A DNA stretch of 64,000 bases from Undibacterium paludis (GTDB lineage: Bacteria; Pseudomonadota; Gammaproteobacteria; Burkholderiales; Burkholderiaceae_D): positions 186,001-250,000 of the forward strand of contig NZ_JAKZHX010000003.1 of assembly GCF_022568815.1 (NCBI RefSeq), given 5' to 3'. Made by a program: the position numbers and the translations under genes. Of this stretch, positions 17,537 to 25,562 are shown in pieces. Position 1 is the first letter of the stretch. Each line of letters opens with the position of its first letter. The notes beneath the pieces were generated by a model. The model was not told the DNA's origin, ran no database searches, and saw only the letters and a list, made by a program, of their open reading frames with translations.

Positions 17537-17565
17537 TTGACAAACAAAATTATCACAGTGATACT
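17537..17565 (+). promoter_or_regulatory. Promoter and palindromic operator of the ABC export operon
   Basis: TTGACA at 17537-17542 and GATACT at 17560-17565 are 17 bp apart. A perfect 13-bp palindrome, TATCAC-A-GTGATA (17551-17563), overlaps the spacer and -10. This arrangement suggests repression by a dimeric regulator. The ATPase gene starts about 85 bp downstream of the predicted start site. Confidence 0.6.
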
Positions 17566-17655
17566 TCCCGATTCTGTAAAAAATTGTAAGGCGCACGTTT
17601 GCATGACCTGCAAACATGTCGCCAGAATTACATAACAGCCGGGAATAGAAACTCA

Positions 17656-18327
17656 ATGATAAAACTGCGTCAGGTACGCAAAACGTACAAGCAAGGCGGC
17701 AATGAAATCAAGGCCCTTGATGGCATTGATCTGGATATAGCGGCGGGTGAGTTTGTCGCCATCATGGGTCCATCCGGCTCAGGTAAATCCACCCTGCTAA
17801 ATGTGCTGGGTGCACTCGACAAACCAGATCATGGCAGCTATCTGTTGAATCAGGAAGAAATCAGTCACATGGATGACGATGCAGCATCCGATATACGTAA
17901 CCGCAACATAGGTTTCGTTTTCCAGTCCTTTCATTTGCTGCCACGTCTGAGCGTGCTGGAAAATGTATTACTGCCCCAGCGGTACACCAAATCCCCCGAC
18001 TTGCAGGCTGAAGCGAGAGCCAGGCAATTGCTGGAAAGGATAGGCCTGGGTGCTCGCATGGGTCACAAGCCTGGTGAGCTGTCTGGCGGCCAATTGCAAA
18101 GAGCCGCCATCGCACGCGCCCTGCTCAACCAGCCCGCCCTGTTGCTGGCGGATGAACCAACTGGCAATCTCGACTCCAGAAGTGCTGCCGACGTGCTGAG
18201 TTTATTGGCTGAATTGCATGCTGCCGGTCAAACCCTGGTACTCGTCACGCATGACACGGCAGTCGCCGCCAGGGCCCAAAGAACCATACATCTTGCTGAT
18301 GGTCGCGTGGCTGGAGCTGGTACATGA
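17656..18327 (+). CDS. ABC transporter ATPase, MacB/LolD type
   Basis: This 223-aa cytoplasmic ATPase powers the permease encoded at 21673. It has Walker [11 protein letters not shown]-loop [14 protein letters not shown], signature [15 protein letters not shown], Walker [13 protein letters not shown] and H-loop VTHD. The [11 protein letters not shown] segment is typical of the MacB/LolD class. I use ATG 17656; an upstream TTG at 17599 would add 19 unrelated residues. The stop overlaps the next start as ATGA. The ATPase is separate from the permease, unlike E. coli MacB where they are fused. Confidence 0.95.
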   Translation: MIKLRQVRKTYKQGGNEIKALDGIDLDIAAGEFVAIMGPSGSGKSTLLNVLGALDKPDHGSYLLNQEEISHMDDDAASDIRNRNIGFVFQSFHLLPRLSVLENVLLPQRYTKSPDLQAEARARQLLERIGLGARMGHKPGELSGGQLQRAAIARALLNQPALLLADEPTGNLDSRSAADVLSLLAELHAAGQTLVLVTHDTAVAARAQRTIHLADGRVAGAGT

Positions 18328-20387
18328 ACAAACGCCCAATCTATCTTGCCCTTCAAGCATTACGATCATCCATGTCCATCCATCCCAGCCCGAAACTGAG
18401 GAGCCTGACAGGTCTTTCATGTCTACTCTTCTTCGTGGCCAGTGCGCCACTGGCAAAAGCAGATTTACCTGAAAATGCTGCGTCTGCCAAACAATCGCCT
18501 CGCCATCGTCCAATACTGCTGACGGGAGAAGTCGTTTCAAAAGATTCACAACATATTTTTGTACCACCGTCCAACTCTGCACCGGTAGTCTTGCGCAATT
18601 TTGTCGCAGAAGGAAGCCGGGTTAAAAAAGGAGACCTGGTACTGAGGATAGAAACATCTAACCCGGTTGATATGGAAGAGTTGATAACCGGCCTGGACAA
18701 GACCCGTGCCAGGACTGAGTCCGAGGTAGCAAAACTCGAAGTGGCTGCGCTGGACAGTGAAAAGAAACTGATAGAAGCCAAGACCGCACTATCCAAGGCA
18801 ATCGTTGATGCAGCCTTGCCCAGGGCCCAGATATCAGCACTGGATTTCGACAAATACCAGGTTGAAAAAGAGAGGACTGAGCGTGACCTGCAAGTGAAGC
18901 AACTGGCCTATGCAGATGCGGTAGCAGCCGTCAAAAGAAGGATAGCAGACGGCGACCTTGAATTGAAAAAACAGGAAGTCAATCTGACCTTTCGCAAATC
19001 GCAATTGACACGTTCAGAAGTCAGGGCCAGCCAGGACGGCGTTGTTGTCCATGGTTACAGCAGTTGGCGCGGGGAAAGACTGGAAGAAGGATCAAGTGCC
19101 TTCCCTGGCAATGTTGCGGGCCAGGTTCTTGGGTCTGGCCCGGTAGAAGTGACAGCATGGGCACTGGAAGCCGACCGGATACATCTGAGCGAAAACCAGG
19201 CTGTTCAATTGACTTTCGATGCCTTGCCTGGCGTTGAAATCCAGACAAAAATCAAGAATATTTCCAGTGCACCGGAAGAACGTTCCAAATGGGGTTATGG
19301 ACGATATTTTCGCGTTGATATACAACTGCCTGCACAACTTGCCAGCTACAATCTGGTCCCTGGCATGAGTGTCATGATAGAACCTCTTGCCACAGCCAAA
19401 ACAGCAGCAAGATTACGGCCTGCCTCATCCGTATCATCAAGTCTGAAGAGTACCCCCGCCAATGAAATAACAGTTGAGGGTGAGATTCAGTCGCGCATGG
19501 TGACCCCGGTCGGACCGCCCTCCATCCCTTACATATGGCAATACACCCTGGCGCAACTGGCTCCGGAAGGCAGCACCGTCAAGGCTGGCGATGCAGCGGT
19601 CACTTTTCAGGCAGCTGAAGTACCGACCCAGTTGGCAAACCAAAAGAGCGCCCTCAACGAAAAACAAAGAGCGCTGGAAAAACTAAAACTGGACCAGGCA
19701 GAAGCAGAAAAGGCTGCAGACCTGGCCGTGGCTGAAGCACAAAGCAATGCCGAAAAAGCCGCCAGAAAAGCCACCATGCCAAAAGAACTGATACGTCGCG
19801 TCGATTACGACAAGCTGGTATTGGAAAAAGCCATGACGGCGGACCTGGCCAGCCTGGCCCTGAAATTGCGAACAACCCAGGCACGGGCGCGCAAGGCAGA
19901 AAAAACTGGACTGGAAACAGAAATCAGTCAGTTGCAAAGAAAAATTGAGCAGCTGATCGCTGGTCAACAAGCGCTCACCGTCAAGGCGAAACAAACCGGG
20001 ATGATGATCTACAAGAGCAATTTCAGCGGCGATAAATTCACCGCCGGCAGTCAGGTATGGGTGGGTCTGTCTGTTGCCAGCCTGGCAGATCCGGACAGGC
20101 TGTTCGTCACGGCCAAGGTACCGGAAGCGCAAGCCACCGATATCAAGCCAGGACAGGCTGCACGCATCAATATCCCCGGCGCCAACATGACGCTGGCAGC
20201 GCGTGTCACGGCACTGGGTAGTGTCTTCCACACCAAATCGACCACGCAACCCATCATCGTGCGCGATATCGAACTGGAGTTTGAACAGCCCCCCAAAGGC
20301 TTGAAGCCGGGTGCTGCAGTACAGGCCATCCTGTCAGGCTCAGCAATAATCAAACCTGTGCCGGCGGTGACGGAGCAAAGAAAATGA
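18324..20387 (+). CDS. Tandem double periplasmic adaptor protein (two HlyD/MacA-like modules)
   Basis: This 687-aa exported protein has a late signal segment (about residues 24-46, ending APLAKA) followed by two consecutive adaptor modules. Module 1 (about 62-353) has half-lipoyl sequences at 66-110 (VAEGSRVKKGDLVLRIE) and 229-245 (SEVRASQDGVVVHG), an alpha-hairpin at 115-230 and a beta-barrel ending VPGMSVMIEP. Module 2 (about 380-672) repeats the plan: LAPEGSTVKAGDAAVTF, coiled coil 433-550, LTVKAKQTGMMIY, and a barrel ending LKPGAAVQAIL. Ordinary adaptors are 350-450 aa with one module. There is no membrane-proximal domain after the second barrel. It overlaps both neighbours by ATGA. The double architecture is read from the sequence; partners and stoichiometry are inference. 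Confidence 0.85.
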   Translation: MNKRPIYLALQALRSSMSIHPSPKLRSLTGLSCLLFFVASAPLAKADLPENAASAKQSPRHRPILLTGEVVSKDSQHIFVPPSNSAPVVLRNFVAEGSRVKKGDLVLRIETSNPVDMEELITGLDKTRARTESEVAKLEVAALDSEKKLIEAKTALSKAIVDAALPRAQISALDFDKYQVEKERTERDLQVKQLAYADAVAAVKRRIADGDLELKKQEVNLTFRKSQLTRSEVRASQDGVVVHGYSSWRGERLEEGSSAFPGNVAGQVLGSGPVEVTAWALEADRIHLSENQAVQLTFDALPGVEIQTKIKNISSAPEERSKWGYGRYFRVDIQLPAQLASYNLVPGMSVMIEPLATAKTAARLRPASSVSSSLKSTPANEITVEGEIQSRMVTPVGPPSIPYIWQYTLAQLAPEGSTVKAGDAAVTFQAAEVPTQLANQKSALNEKQRALEKLKLDQAEAEKAADLAVAEAQSNAEKAARKATMPKELIRRVDYDKLVLEKAMTADLASLALKLRTTQARARKAEKTGLETEISQLQRKIEQLIAGQQALTVKAKQTGMMIYKSNFSGDKFTAGSQVWVGLSVASLADPDRLFVTAKVPEAQATDIKPGQAARINIPGANMTLAARVTALGSVFHTKSTTQPIIVRDIELEFEQPPKGLKPGAAVQAILSGSAIIKPVPAVTEQRK

Positions 20388-21676
20388 AAAAAATCAGACC
20401 CACGAGCAATCTTGAAAGGCTGAAAGGCACATATGGCTTTTGGCTGCTGCCACTGACACTCATGCTTGCAGCCTGTGGCACTCAGACTGAAGCGCCAGCA
20501 ATAGCCACAGAAACTTTCGACGCCAGGAACTGGCAGGAAAATATTATCGTTGATGGTGAAATCATCGCTGCCGAAAAAACACCATTGACAGTGCCAGGTG
20601 AAGGCTGGGACAGCAGGATACTGGTCGAGATGATTGCCGATGGCAGCCTGGTAAAAAAAGGCCAGCTGATCGCCCGCTTTGACGCCCCCAAGTCACGTAT
20701 GGAATTGTCGCAGGCAGAACTGGAGTTATTACGCAAAGCGCTGGCAGAAGAGGCAATCCAGGCTGGTGACGCCAGCAACCGCTCCAGTCTGGCGGCAGAT
20801 ACAGCCAAAGTGCAAAATGACCTGCGTCTGAGCGAGCGTTACGCTAACGCTGACCTGGCCATTTTTTCCCGAAATAAAATTCTCGATGAATTGCAGGACA
20901 GTGGTTTCCTGAAAAACAAACGCGGCTATCTGGACTGGAAAACCGGCCAGGTAAAATCCCGTAGTGCTGCTGAAGAAGCCGTACTGGGCTCGCAAAAAGA
21001 AAGTGTCAGTCTGACGGCGAGCCAACATAGAAAGAACCTGGATGCCCTGGATTTGTTGGCGCCCCATGACGGCGTCTTTTTGTTGCAGGCAAACTGGGAG
21101 GGTGACAAACCCCAGATAGGCGCCAGCAAACGCCCCCGGGAAGAGTTTGGCTCCCTGCCGGATCTTGAGCACCTGGTTGCCAGTTTCAGCATTGAAGAAG
21201 GACGTACTTTCGGATTGAAAACCGGGCAGCAGGTCAAGTTACGGCTGGCTGGCAGCGGTCAGGAAATTGTGCTGACCATCAGCAAAGTCGGCAATAGCGC
21301 CAGTGTGCTATCGAGGGAATCACCGGTCAAGTTCATTACCGTAGAAGCCGCCTTCAGCAAAGAACAGGTACAGCAGTTTGCATTGAAGCCTGGGCAAAGC
21401 GTGATAGGCAGTATCAGCCTGGTCAATGAACCCAAAGCCATGACATTGCCCAATATTGCTCTGGTTCAGGAGGGTAATAATTATGCTGTTTATGTGAAAG
21501 ATGGCGCGCAGATCAGACGTCAGACTGTTGCACTTGGCTTGCGCGGCCCAGCGCGCAGTGAGATCAAGTCTGGCATCAGCAAGGGCATGCAAGTGGTCTT
21601 GCTACCTGAGGTCAAGAACAAAGAAAGTAAAGAAAAAAACAAAGATAAAAGCAAAGACAAGGAAATAAATTCATGA
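20384..21676 (+). CDS. Lipoprotein periplasmic adaptor (MacA-like)
   Basis: This 430-aa adaptor has a lipoprotein signal with lipobox LAAC (Cys31). Residue 32 is Gly, so sorting to the outer membrane is possible. It has one module: lipoyl halves near 55-100 (IADGSLVKKGQLIARFD) and 219-236 (LDLLAPHDGVFLLQA), an alpha-hairpin between them, a beta-barrel (about 260-345) and a membrane-proximal domain (about 350-405, PNIALVQEGNNYAVYVKDG). The last 20 residues are very Lys/Glu-rich. Unlike the preceding protein it has the membrane-proximal domain that in MacA contacts the permease. The gene overlaps both neighbours by ATGA. Confidence 0.9.
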   Translation: MKKIRPTSNLERLKGTYGFWLLPLTLMLAACGTQTEAPAIATETFDARNWQENIIVDGEIIAAEKTPLTVPGEGWDSRILVEMIADGSLVKKGQLIARFDAPKSRMELSQAELELLRKALAEEAIQAGDASNRSSLAADTAKVQNDLRLSERYANADLAIFSRNKILDELQDSGFLKNKRGYLDWKTGQVKSRSAAEEAVLGSQKESVSLTASQHRKNLDALDLLAPHDGVFLLQANWEGDKPQIGASKRPREEFGSLPDLEHLVASFSIEEGRTFGLKTGQQVKLRLAGSGQEIVLTISKVGNSASVLSRESPVKFITVEAAFSKEQVQQFALKPGQSVIGSISLVNEPKAMTLPNIALVQEGNNYAVYVKDGAQIRRQTVALGLRGPARSEIKSGISKGMQVVLLPEVKNKESKEKNKDKSKDKEINS

Positions 21677-22908
21677 ACCGCGCACTCATTACAGAAGCCA
21701 TCAGTGAGCTGCAAAGGCGTAAACTGCGTACCGGCCTGACCCTGCTGGGCATGATATTTGGTGTGGCTGCGATTGTCGCCATGCTGGCTGTCGGTGAAGG
21801 TAGTCGCCGTGAGGCATTGCGCCTGGTCGCAGAACTCGGCCTCAACAACGTCATCATTGAAAGCAAGACTATCGATGACAAACGCCTCAAGGAAATCCGC
21901 AACAGGTCACTGGGGCTGTCTGCTGCCGATGCCGACGCAGCTCTGTTGGTGGTGCCTGGCGCACAACTCGTCGCCCTGAAAAAAGAAATCAAGGTTGACC
22001 AACTCTCCACCGGCAACAAGGTCGAAACAGGACGTGCCTTTGCCGTATCCACCAGCTATGCAGAGTTAAGTGGCCTGCAAACCGGCCAGGGGCGCTGGCT
22101 CGACGAAGAAGACAATGCCAGCCTCGCACCGGTGTGTGTACTGGGACCGCGTCTGGCGCATAAATTATTTGGTGACCGCAATCCTGTCGGTGAGCGTATC
22201 AAACTCAACCACGCCTGGCTGGAAGTCGTCGGTGTACTGGCTGACCGGGCACTCAGCAAGTCAGAATTTGAAGGTGTCAAACTTGGTCTTGATGATGAAC
22301 GCCTGTTCGTCCCCTGGCAGACTGGTCGCGCCCGCTTCCGCTTCACCATGCTGGAAGACGAGGTTGACGGCATCAGCCTGCGCCTGGACGGCAAGACCGC
22401 GCCTGACATCGCCGCCCGGGTTTTGCAAAACCTGATAGAACAAAGGCATGCCAGCGCTGACGACACCAATCTCATCGTCCCCATGGGCCTGTACAGACAA
22501 AACCAGCAAACCCAGCGCATCTTCACCATCGTCATGAGTTCCATCGCTGCCGTATCCCTGCTGGTGGGTGGCATCGGCATCATGAACATCATGCTGGCCA
22601 ATGTACTGGAGCGCAAGCGGGAAATCGGCCTGAAACGGGCACTGGGTGCACGCAAACGCGATGTGATTGAGCAATTTCTCGCGGAGGCCCTGGTGATTGC
22701 CTTCAGTGGCGCCTTGTTCGGCGTGATACTGGGCGCTGCCGCCGCCTATAGTATCGCAGCACTGGCCGGTTGGTCAGTCGCCTGGGCACCCGTCAGTCTG
22801 ATATTTGCAGTCACATCATGCGTTGCCGTCGGCCTGGCTTTTGGCGTATTCCCGGCACGGCAAGCCGCTGCCCTGGACCCGATTGCTGCTTTACGAACAG
22901 ATGGCTAA
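21673..22908 (+). CDS. FtsX/MacB-like ABC transporter permease
   Basis: This 411-aa inner-membrane permease has one N-terminal helix (about residues 20-40), a large periplasmic MacB_PCD domain (about 45-270) and three C-terminal helices in the FtsX domain (about 280-405). The KREIGLKRALGARKRDVIEQFLAEAL coupling region is characteristic. It lacks a fused ATPase; that part is encoded at 17656. MacB-like machines do not pump across the inner membrane but push periplasmic substrates out through an outer-membrane channel. No TolC-like gene is in the window. The substrate is unknown. Confidence 0.93.
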   Translation: MNRALITEAISELQRRKLRTGLTLLGMIFGVAAIVAMLAVGEGSRREALRLVAELGLNNVIIESKTIDDKRLKEIRNRSLGLSAADADAALLVVPGAQLVALKKEIKVDQLSTGNKVETGRAFAVSTSYAELSGLQTGQGRWLDEEDNASLAPVCVLGPRLAHKLFGDRNPVGERIKLNHAWLEVVGVLADRALSKSEFEGVKLGLDDERLFVPWQTGRARFRFTMLEDEVDGISLRLDGKTAPDIAARVLQNLIEQRHASADDTNLIVPMGLYRQNQQTQRIFTIVMSSIAAVSLLVGGIGIMNIMLANVLERKREIGLKRALGARKRDVIEQFLAEALVIAFSGALFGVILGAAAAYSIAALAGWSVAWAPVSLIFAVTSCVAVGLAFGVFPARQAAALDPIAALRTDG

Positions 22909-22926
22909 ATGCAAAATTGATCAGGA

Positions 22927-23331
22927 TCAGGGGATGTAACTTCGCTCTTTATCTCTATTGCGAAATTCATTCTCTAATCCTGCACAATTTACTTGTACGC
23001 AGCCAAACCAGCTTACTTCGTTAAAAAGACATTCACCGTCAAGATTGTCTTTTAAGAATTGACAATTCTTAAACTCACAATCGACAAACCTGACACCAGA
23101 AAATGCCGAGCCACGAAAAACACAGTCTGAAAACTTGACATCAACAAAAACGGATGTACTGAACAAGCCCCAATACCATTCACAGCCTGTAAAACTGCAA
23201 CTCAGGAAGGCAGATGTAACATGCTCTCCTTCAAACGGGATATCGGCAAACTCGCAATATCGAAACACATGCTCTTCCAGGCTGACCGGTTTCTTCAGGC
23301 TGGAAACAAAGTTCTGACTTTCAAAAAGCAT
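22927..23331 (-). CDS. Pentapeptide-repeat-like protein
   Basis: This 134-aa protein without a signal peptide has a run of five-residue repeats with Phe at the centre and often Cys at the end (KFSDC, VFRGS, AFSGV, RFVDC, EFKNC, QFLKD), about residues 55-110. Such repeats fold as a right-handed quadrilateral beta-helix. Eleven or so Cys residues in 134 are unusual. Some family members mimic DNA and protect gyrase; others are effectors or immunity factors. Nothing here decides the role. The gene lies between the convergent permease gene and nadC, 20 bp from nadC's stop, and may be read through from nadA-nadC. Confidence 0.7.
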   Translation of the reverse strand: MLFESQNFVSSLKKPVSLEEHVFRYCEFADIPFEGEHVTSAFLSCSFTGCEWYWGLFSTSVFVDVKFSDCVFRGSAFSGVRFVDCEFKNCQFLKDNLDGECLFNEVSWFGCVQVNCAGLENEFRNRDKERSYIP

Positions 23332-23351
23332 GTGAAATAAATCAGGCCCGC

Positions 23352-24218
23352 TCAGATTATGCGCAAAGAATAATCAGTCGCCTTGATATCCTTGGTCAGG
23401 CTACCTATGGAAATCCTGTCCACGCCAGTTTCTGCTATCGCCCTCACTGTCGTGTGATCAACACCGCCTGAGGCTTCCAGCAAGGCACGGCCGGCATTGA
23501 TTGCAACAGCCTCACGCATCATGTCCGTATCAAAATTATCGAGCAGGATAGAGGTGGCGCCTGCTTGCAAAGCGGTCTGCAACTGTTCCAGCGTTTCCAC
23601 TTCTATCTGTATGCTGGTGCCAGCATCAAGGGCCAATGCCTTTTGCATGGCCTGGGCCACACCACCGGCTGCGGCAATGTGATTTTCCTTGATCAGGATG
23701 CCATCATACAGCGCCAGACGCTGATTCTTGCCACCACCGACCCGGACTGCGTATTTTTGTGCCAGGCGCAGGCCGGGCAAGGTTTTGCGGGTGTCGAGTA
23801 TGGCAGCTTTGGTGCCCGCGATGATCGCTGTATATTTGCTGGTAGCAGTTGCTACAGCAGATAACAATTGCAGGAAATTCAGGGCCGAACGCTCTGCCGT
23901 CAGCAGTGCTCTGGCAGGCGCCTTGATTTTGCAGACGACCGTATTGGCCTTCATCTGTTCGCCTTCGGCATATTGCCAGTCCACGTCTATACCGGCATCC
24001 AGGGCTGTCATGACGGCATCAAACCAGGGGGCGCCACAGAGAACGGTGTCCTCCCTGACGATGACCTGAGCCTGCACCATCTCATCGGCAGGCACCAGCA
24101 AACCGGTCAGGTCGGCAGCGCCTACGTCTTCTTCCAGCGCATCACGGATATTGCGTTCAAACGCTTTTTGCAAATCTGCATCGAAAGGGAAATGTTTGTT
24201 CTTTAAATTACCAGGCAT
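23352..24218 (-). CDS. nadC: Nicotinate-nucleotide pyrophosphorylase (quinolinate phosphoribosyltransferase)
   Basis: This 288-aa enzyme converts quinolinate and PRPP to nicotinate mononucleotide, the third NAD biosynthesis step. Typical segments are AERSALNFLQLLSAVAT, the DTRKTLPGLR motif, KYAVRVGGGKNQRLALYDGILIKENHI, and EVETLEQLQTALQAGATSILLDN. It lies 53 bp downstream of nadA on the same strand and is presumably cotranscribed with it. Confidence 0.97.
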   Translation of the reverse strand: MPGNLKNKHFPFDADLQKAFERNIRDALEEDVGAADLTGLLVPADEMVQAQVIVREDTVLCGAPWFDAVMTALDAGIDVDWQYAEGEQMKANTVVCKIKAPARALLTAERSALNFLQLLSAVATATSKYTAIIAGTKAAILDTRKTLPGLRLAQKYAVRVGGGKNQRLALYDGILIKENHIAAAGGVAQAMQKALALDAGTSIQIEVETLEQLQTALQAGATSILLDNFDTDMMREAVAINAGRALLEASGGVDHTTVRAIAETGVDRISIGSLTKDIKATDYSLRII

Positions 24219-24271
24219 AGCTGATTAACCTCAGTTTTACTCAGTTGTATTTTATTTGACGTGCGCAGCAT

Positions 24272-25402
24272 TCAGGCCGGACCTATGCCTGAGAACAATT
24301 TGCTCTCTTTCGCCAGATCGCCGGATGGACGTACATTGGCTTTTTTTGCCGCTGCGAAATCGAGCATGCGGTCTATGCAGACCTTGGCTTTTTGCCCGAT
24401 CACAGGGTCAACCTGGATTTCATTATTGCCGTTTTCCAGCACCTGGACCAGGTTGCGCAAGCCATTCATGGCCATCCACGGACAGTGTGCACAGCTCTTG
24501 CAGGTCGCACTGTTGCCCGCCGTCGGGGCAACGATGAAACGCTTGCTTGGTGCTGCCATCTGCATCTTGTGCAGGATGCCATTATCGGTGGCAACGATGA
24601 ATTCATCGGCATCCAGGGTTTGCGCCGCATGGATCATCTGCGAAGTCGAGCCGACGACGTCCGCCAGCGCCACAACGGCAGCCGGGGATTCAGGATGGAC
24701 CAGTATCTTGGCTTTTGGGTGTTCAGCCTTGAGCAGGTCCAGTTCTATGCCCTTGAATTCGTCATGCACCAGGCAAGACCCCTGCCACAACAGCATGTCG
24801 GCGCCTGTCTGTTTCTGTATGTAGCTGCCAAGGTGTTTGTCCGGTGCCCACAGGATCTTTTTGCCTTGGGCATGCAGGTGGGCGACGATATCGAGACCTA
24901 TACTCGACGTCACCATCCAGTCGGCACGCGCCTTGACGGCCGCGCTGGTATTGGCATAGACGACCACGGTGCGGTCAGGGTGGGCATCGCAAAAGGCGGC
25001 AAATTCATCTGCCGGGCAACCCAGGTCGAGCGAACAGGTCGCATCCAGGTCAGGCATCAATATGGTTTTTTCAGGGCTCAGTATCTTGGCAGTTTCGCCC
25101 ATGAATTTGACACCGGCAACGACCAGGGTCCTGGCGGGATGATCGCGGCCAAAGCGCGCCATTTCCAGCGAGTCAGACACGCAACCACCGGTTTCTTCGG
25201 CCAGGTCCTGCAATTCTGCATCAACATAATAATGCGCCACCAGCACAGCCTGTTTCTCTTTCAACAGCTGGCGCACCCGCTCCTTCAACTCCAGTCGCTC
25301 TACCGCCGACGGCGCATCGGGCACGCGCGCCCAGGCATTTGCAGTGCAGCTACTACCCACATCCATTTGCGGGCGTTCAAATTCAACAACTTTGGTATCC
25401 AT
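24272..25402 (-). CDS. nadA: Quinolinate synthase
   Basis: This 376-aa 4Fe-4S enzyme condenses iminoaspartate with dihydroxyacetone phosphate to quinolinate. Conserved segments are [42 protein letters not shown], the HPESPAAV motif, and the cluster Cys in [18 protein letters not shown] start at ATG 25402 with AGGTG upstream; a GTG two codons earlier is in frame. It is the first gene of nadA-nadC. Confidence 0.97.
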   Translation of the reverse strand: MDTKVVEFERPQMDVGSSCTANAWARVPDAPSAVERLELKERVRQLLKEKQAVLVAHYYVDAELQDLAEETGGCVSDSLEMARFGRDHPARTLVVAGVKFMGETAKILSPEKTILMPDLDATCSLDLGCPADEFAAFCDAHPDRTVVVYANTSAAVKARADWMVTSSIGLDIVAHLHAQGKKILWAPDKHLGSYIQKQTGADMLLWQGSCLVHDEFKGIELDLLKAEHPKAKILVHPESPAAVVALADVVGSTSQMIHAAQTLDADEFIVATDNGILHKMQMAAPSKRFIVAPTAGNSATCKSCAHCPWMAMNGLRNLVQVLENGNNEIQVDPVIGQKAKVCIDRMLDFAAAKKANVRPSGDLAKESKLFSGIGPA

Positions 25403-25562
25403 ATTCACCTACATAGCCAGCGCACATGGATCAGATGCACGCTGATGACGAGAAATGACGAAAATATATGGCAGGGACCAGTCCCCGCACCCGGAATAGC
25501 AGGACAGACATACCGATAACAGAATGACCATCCCACTGCATTTCAAGCCATAGTATACGCTC

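Noticed and set aside
24392..25519. Plus-strand 375-aa open frame
   Set aside because: It is antisense to nadA and lacks motifs; nadA has all its catalytic segments.
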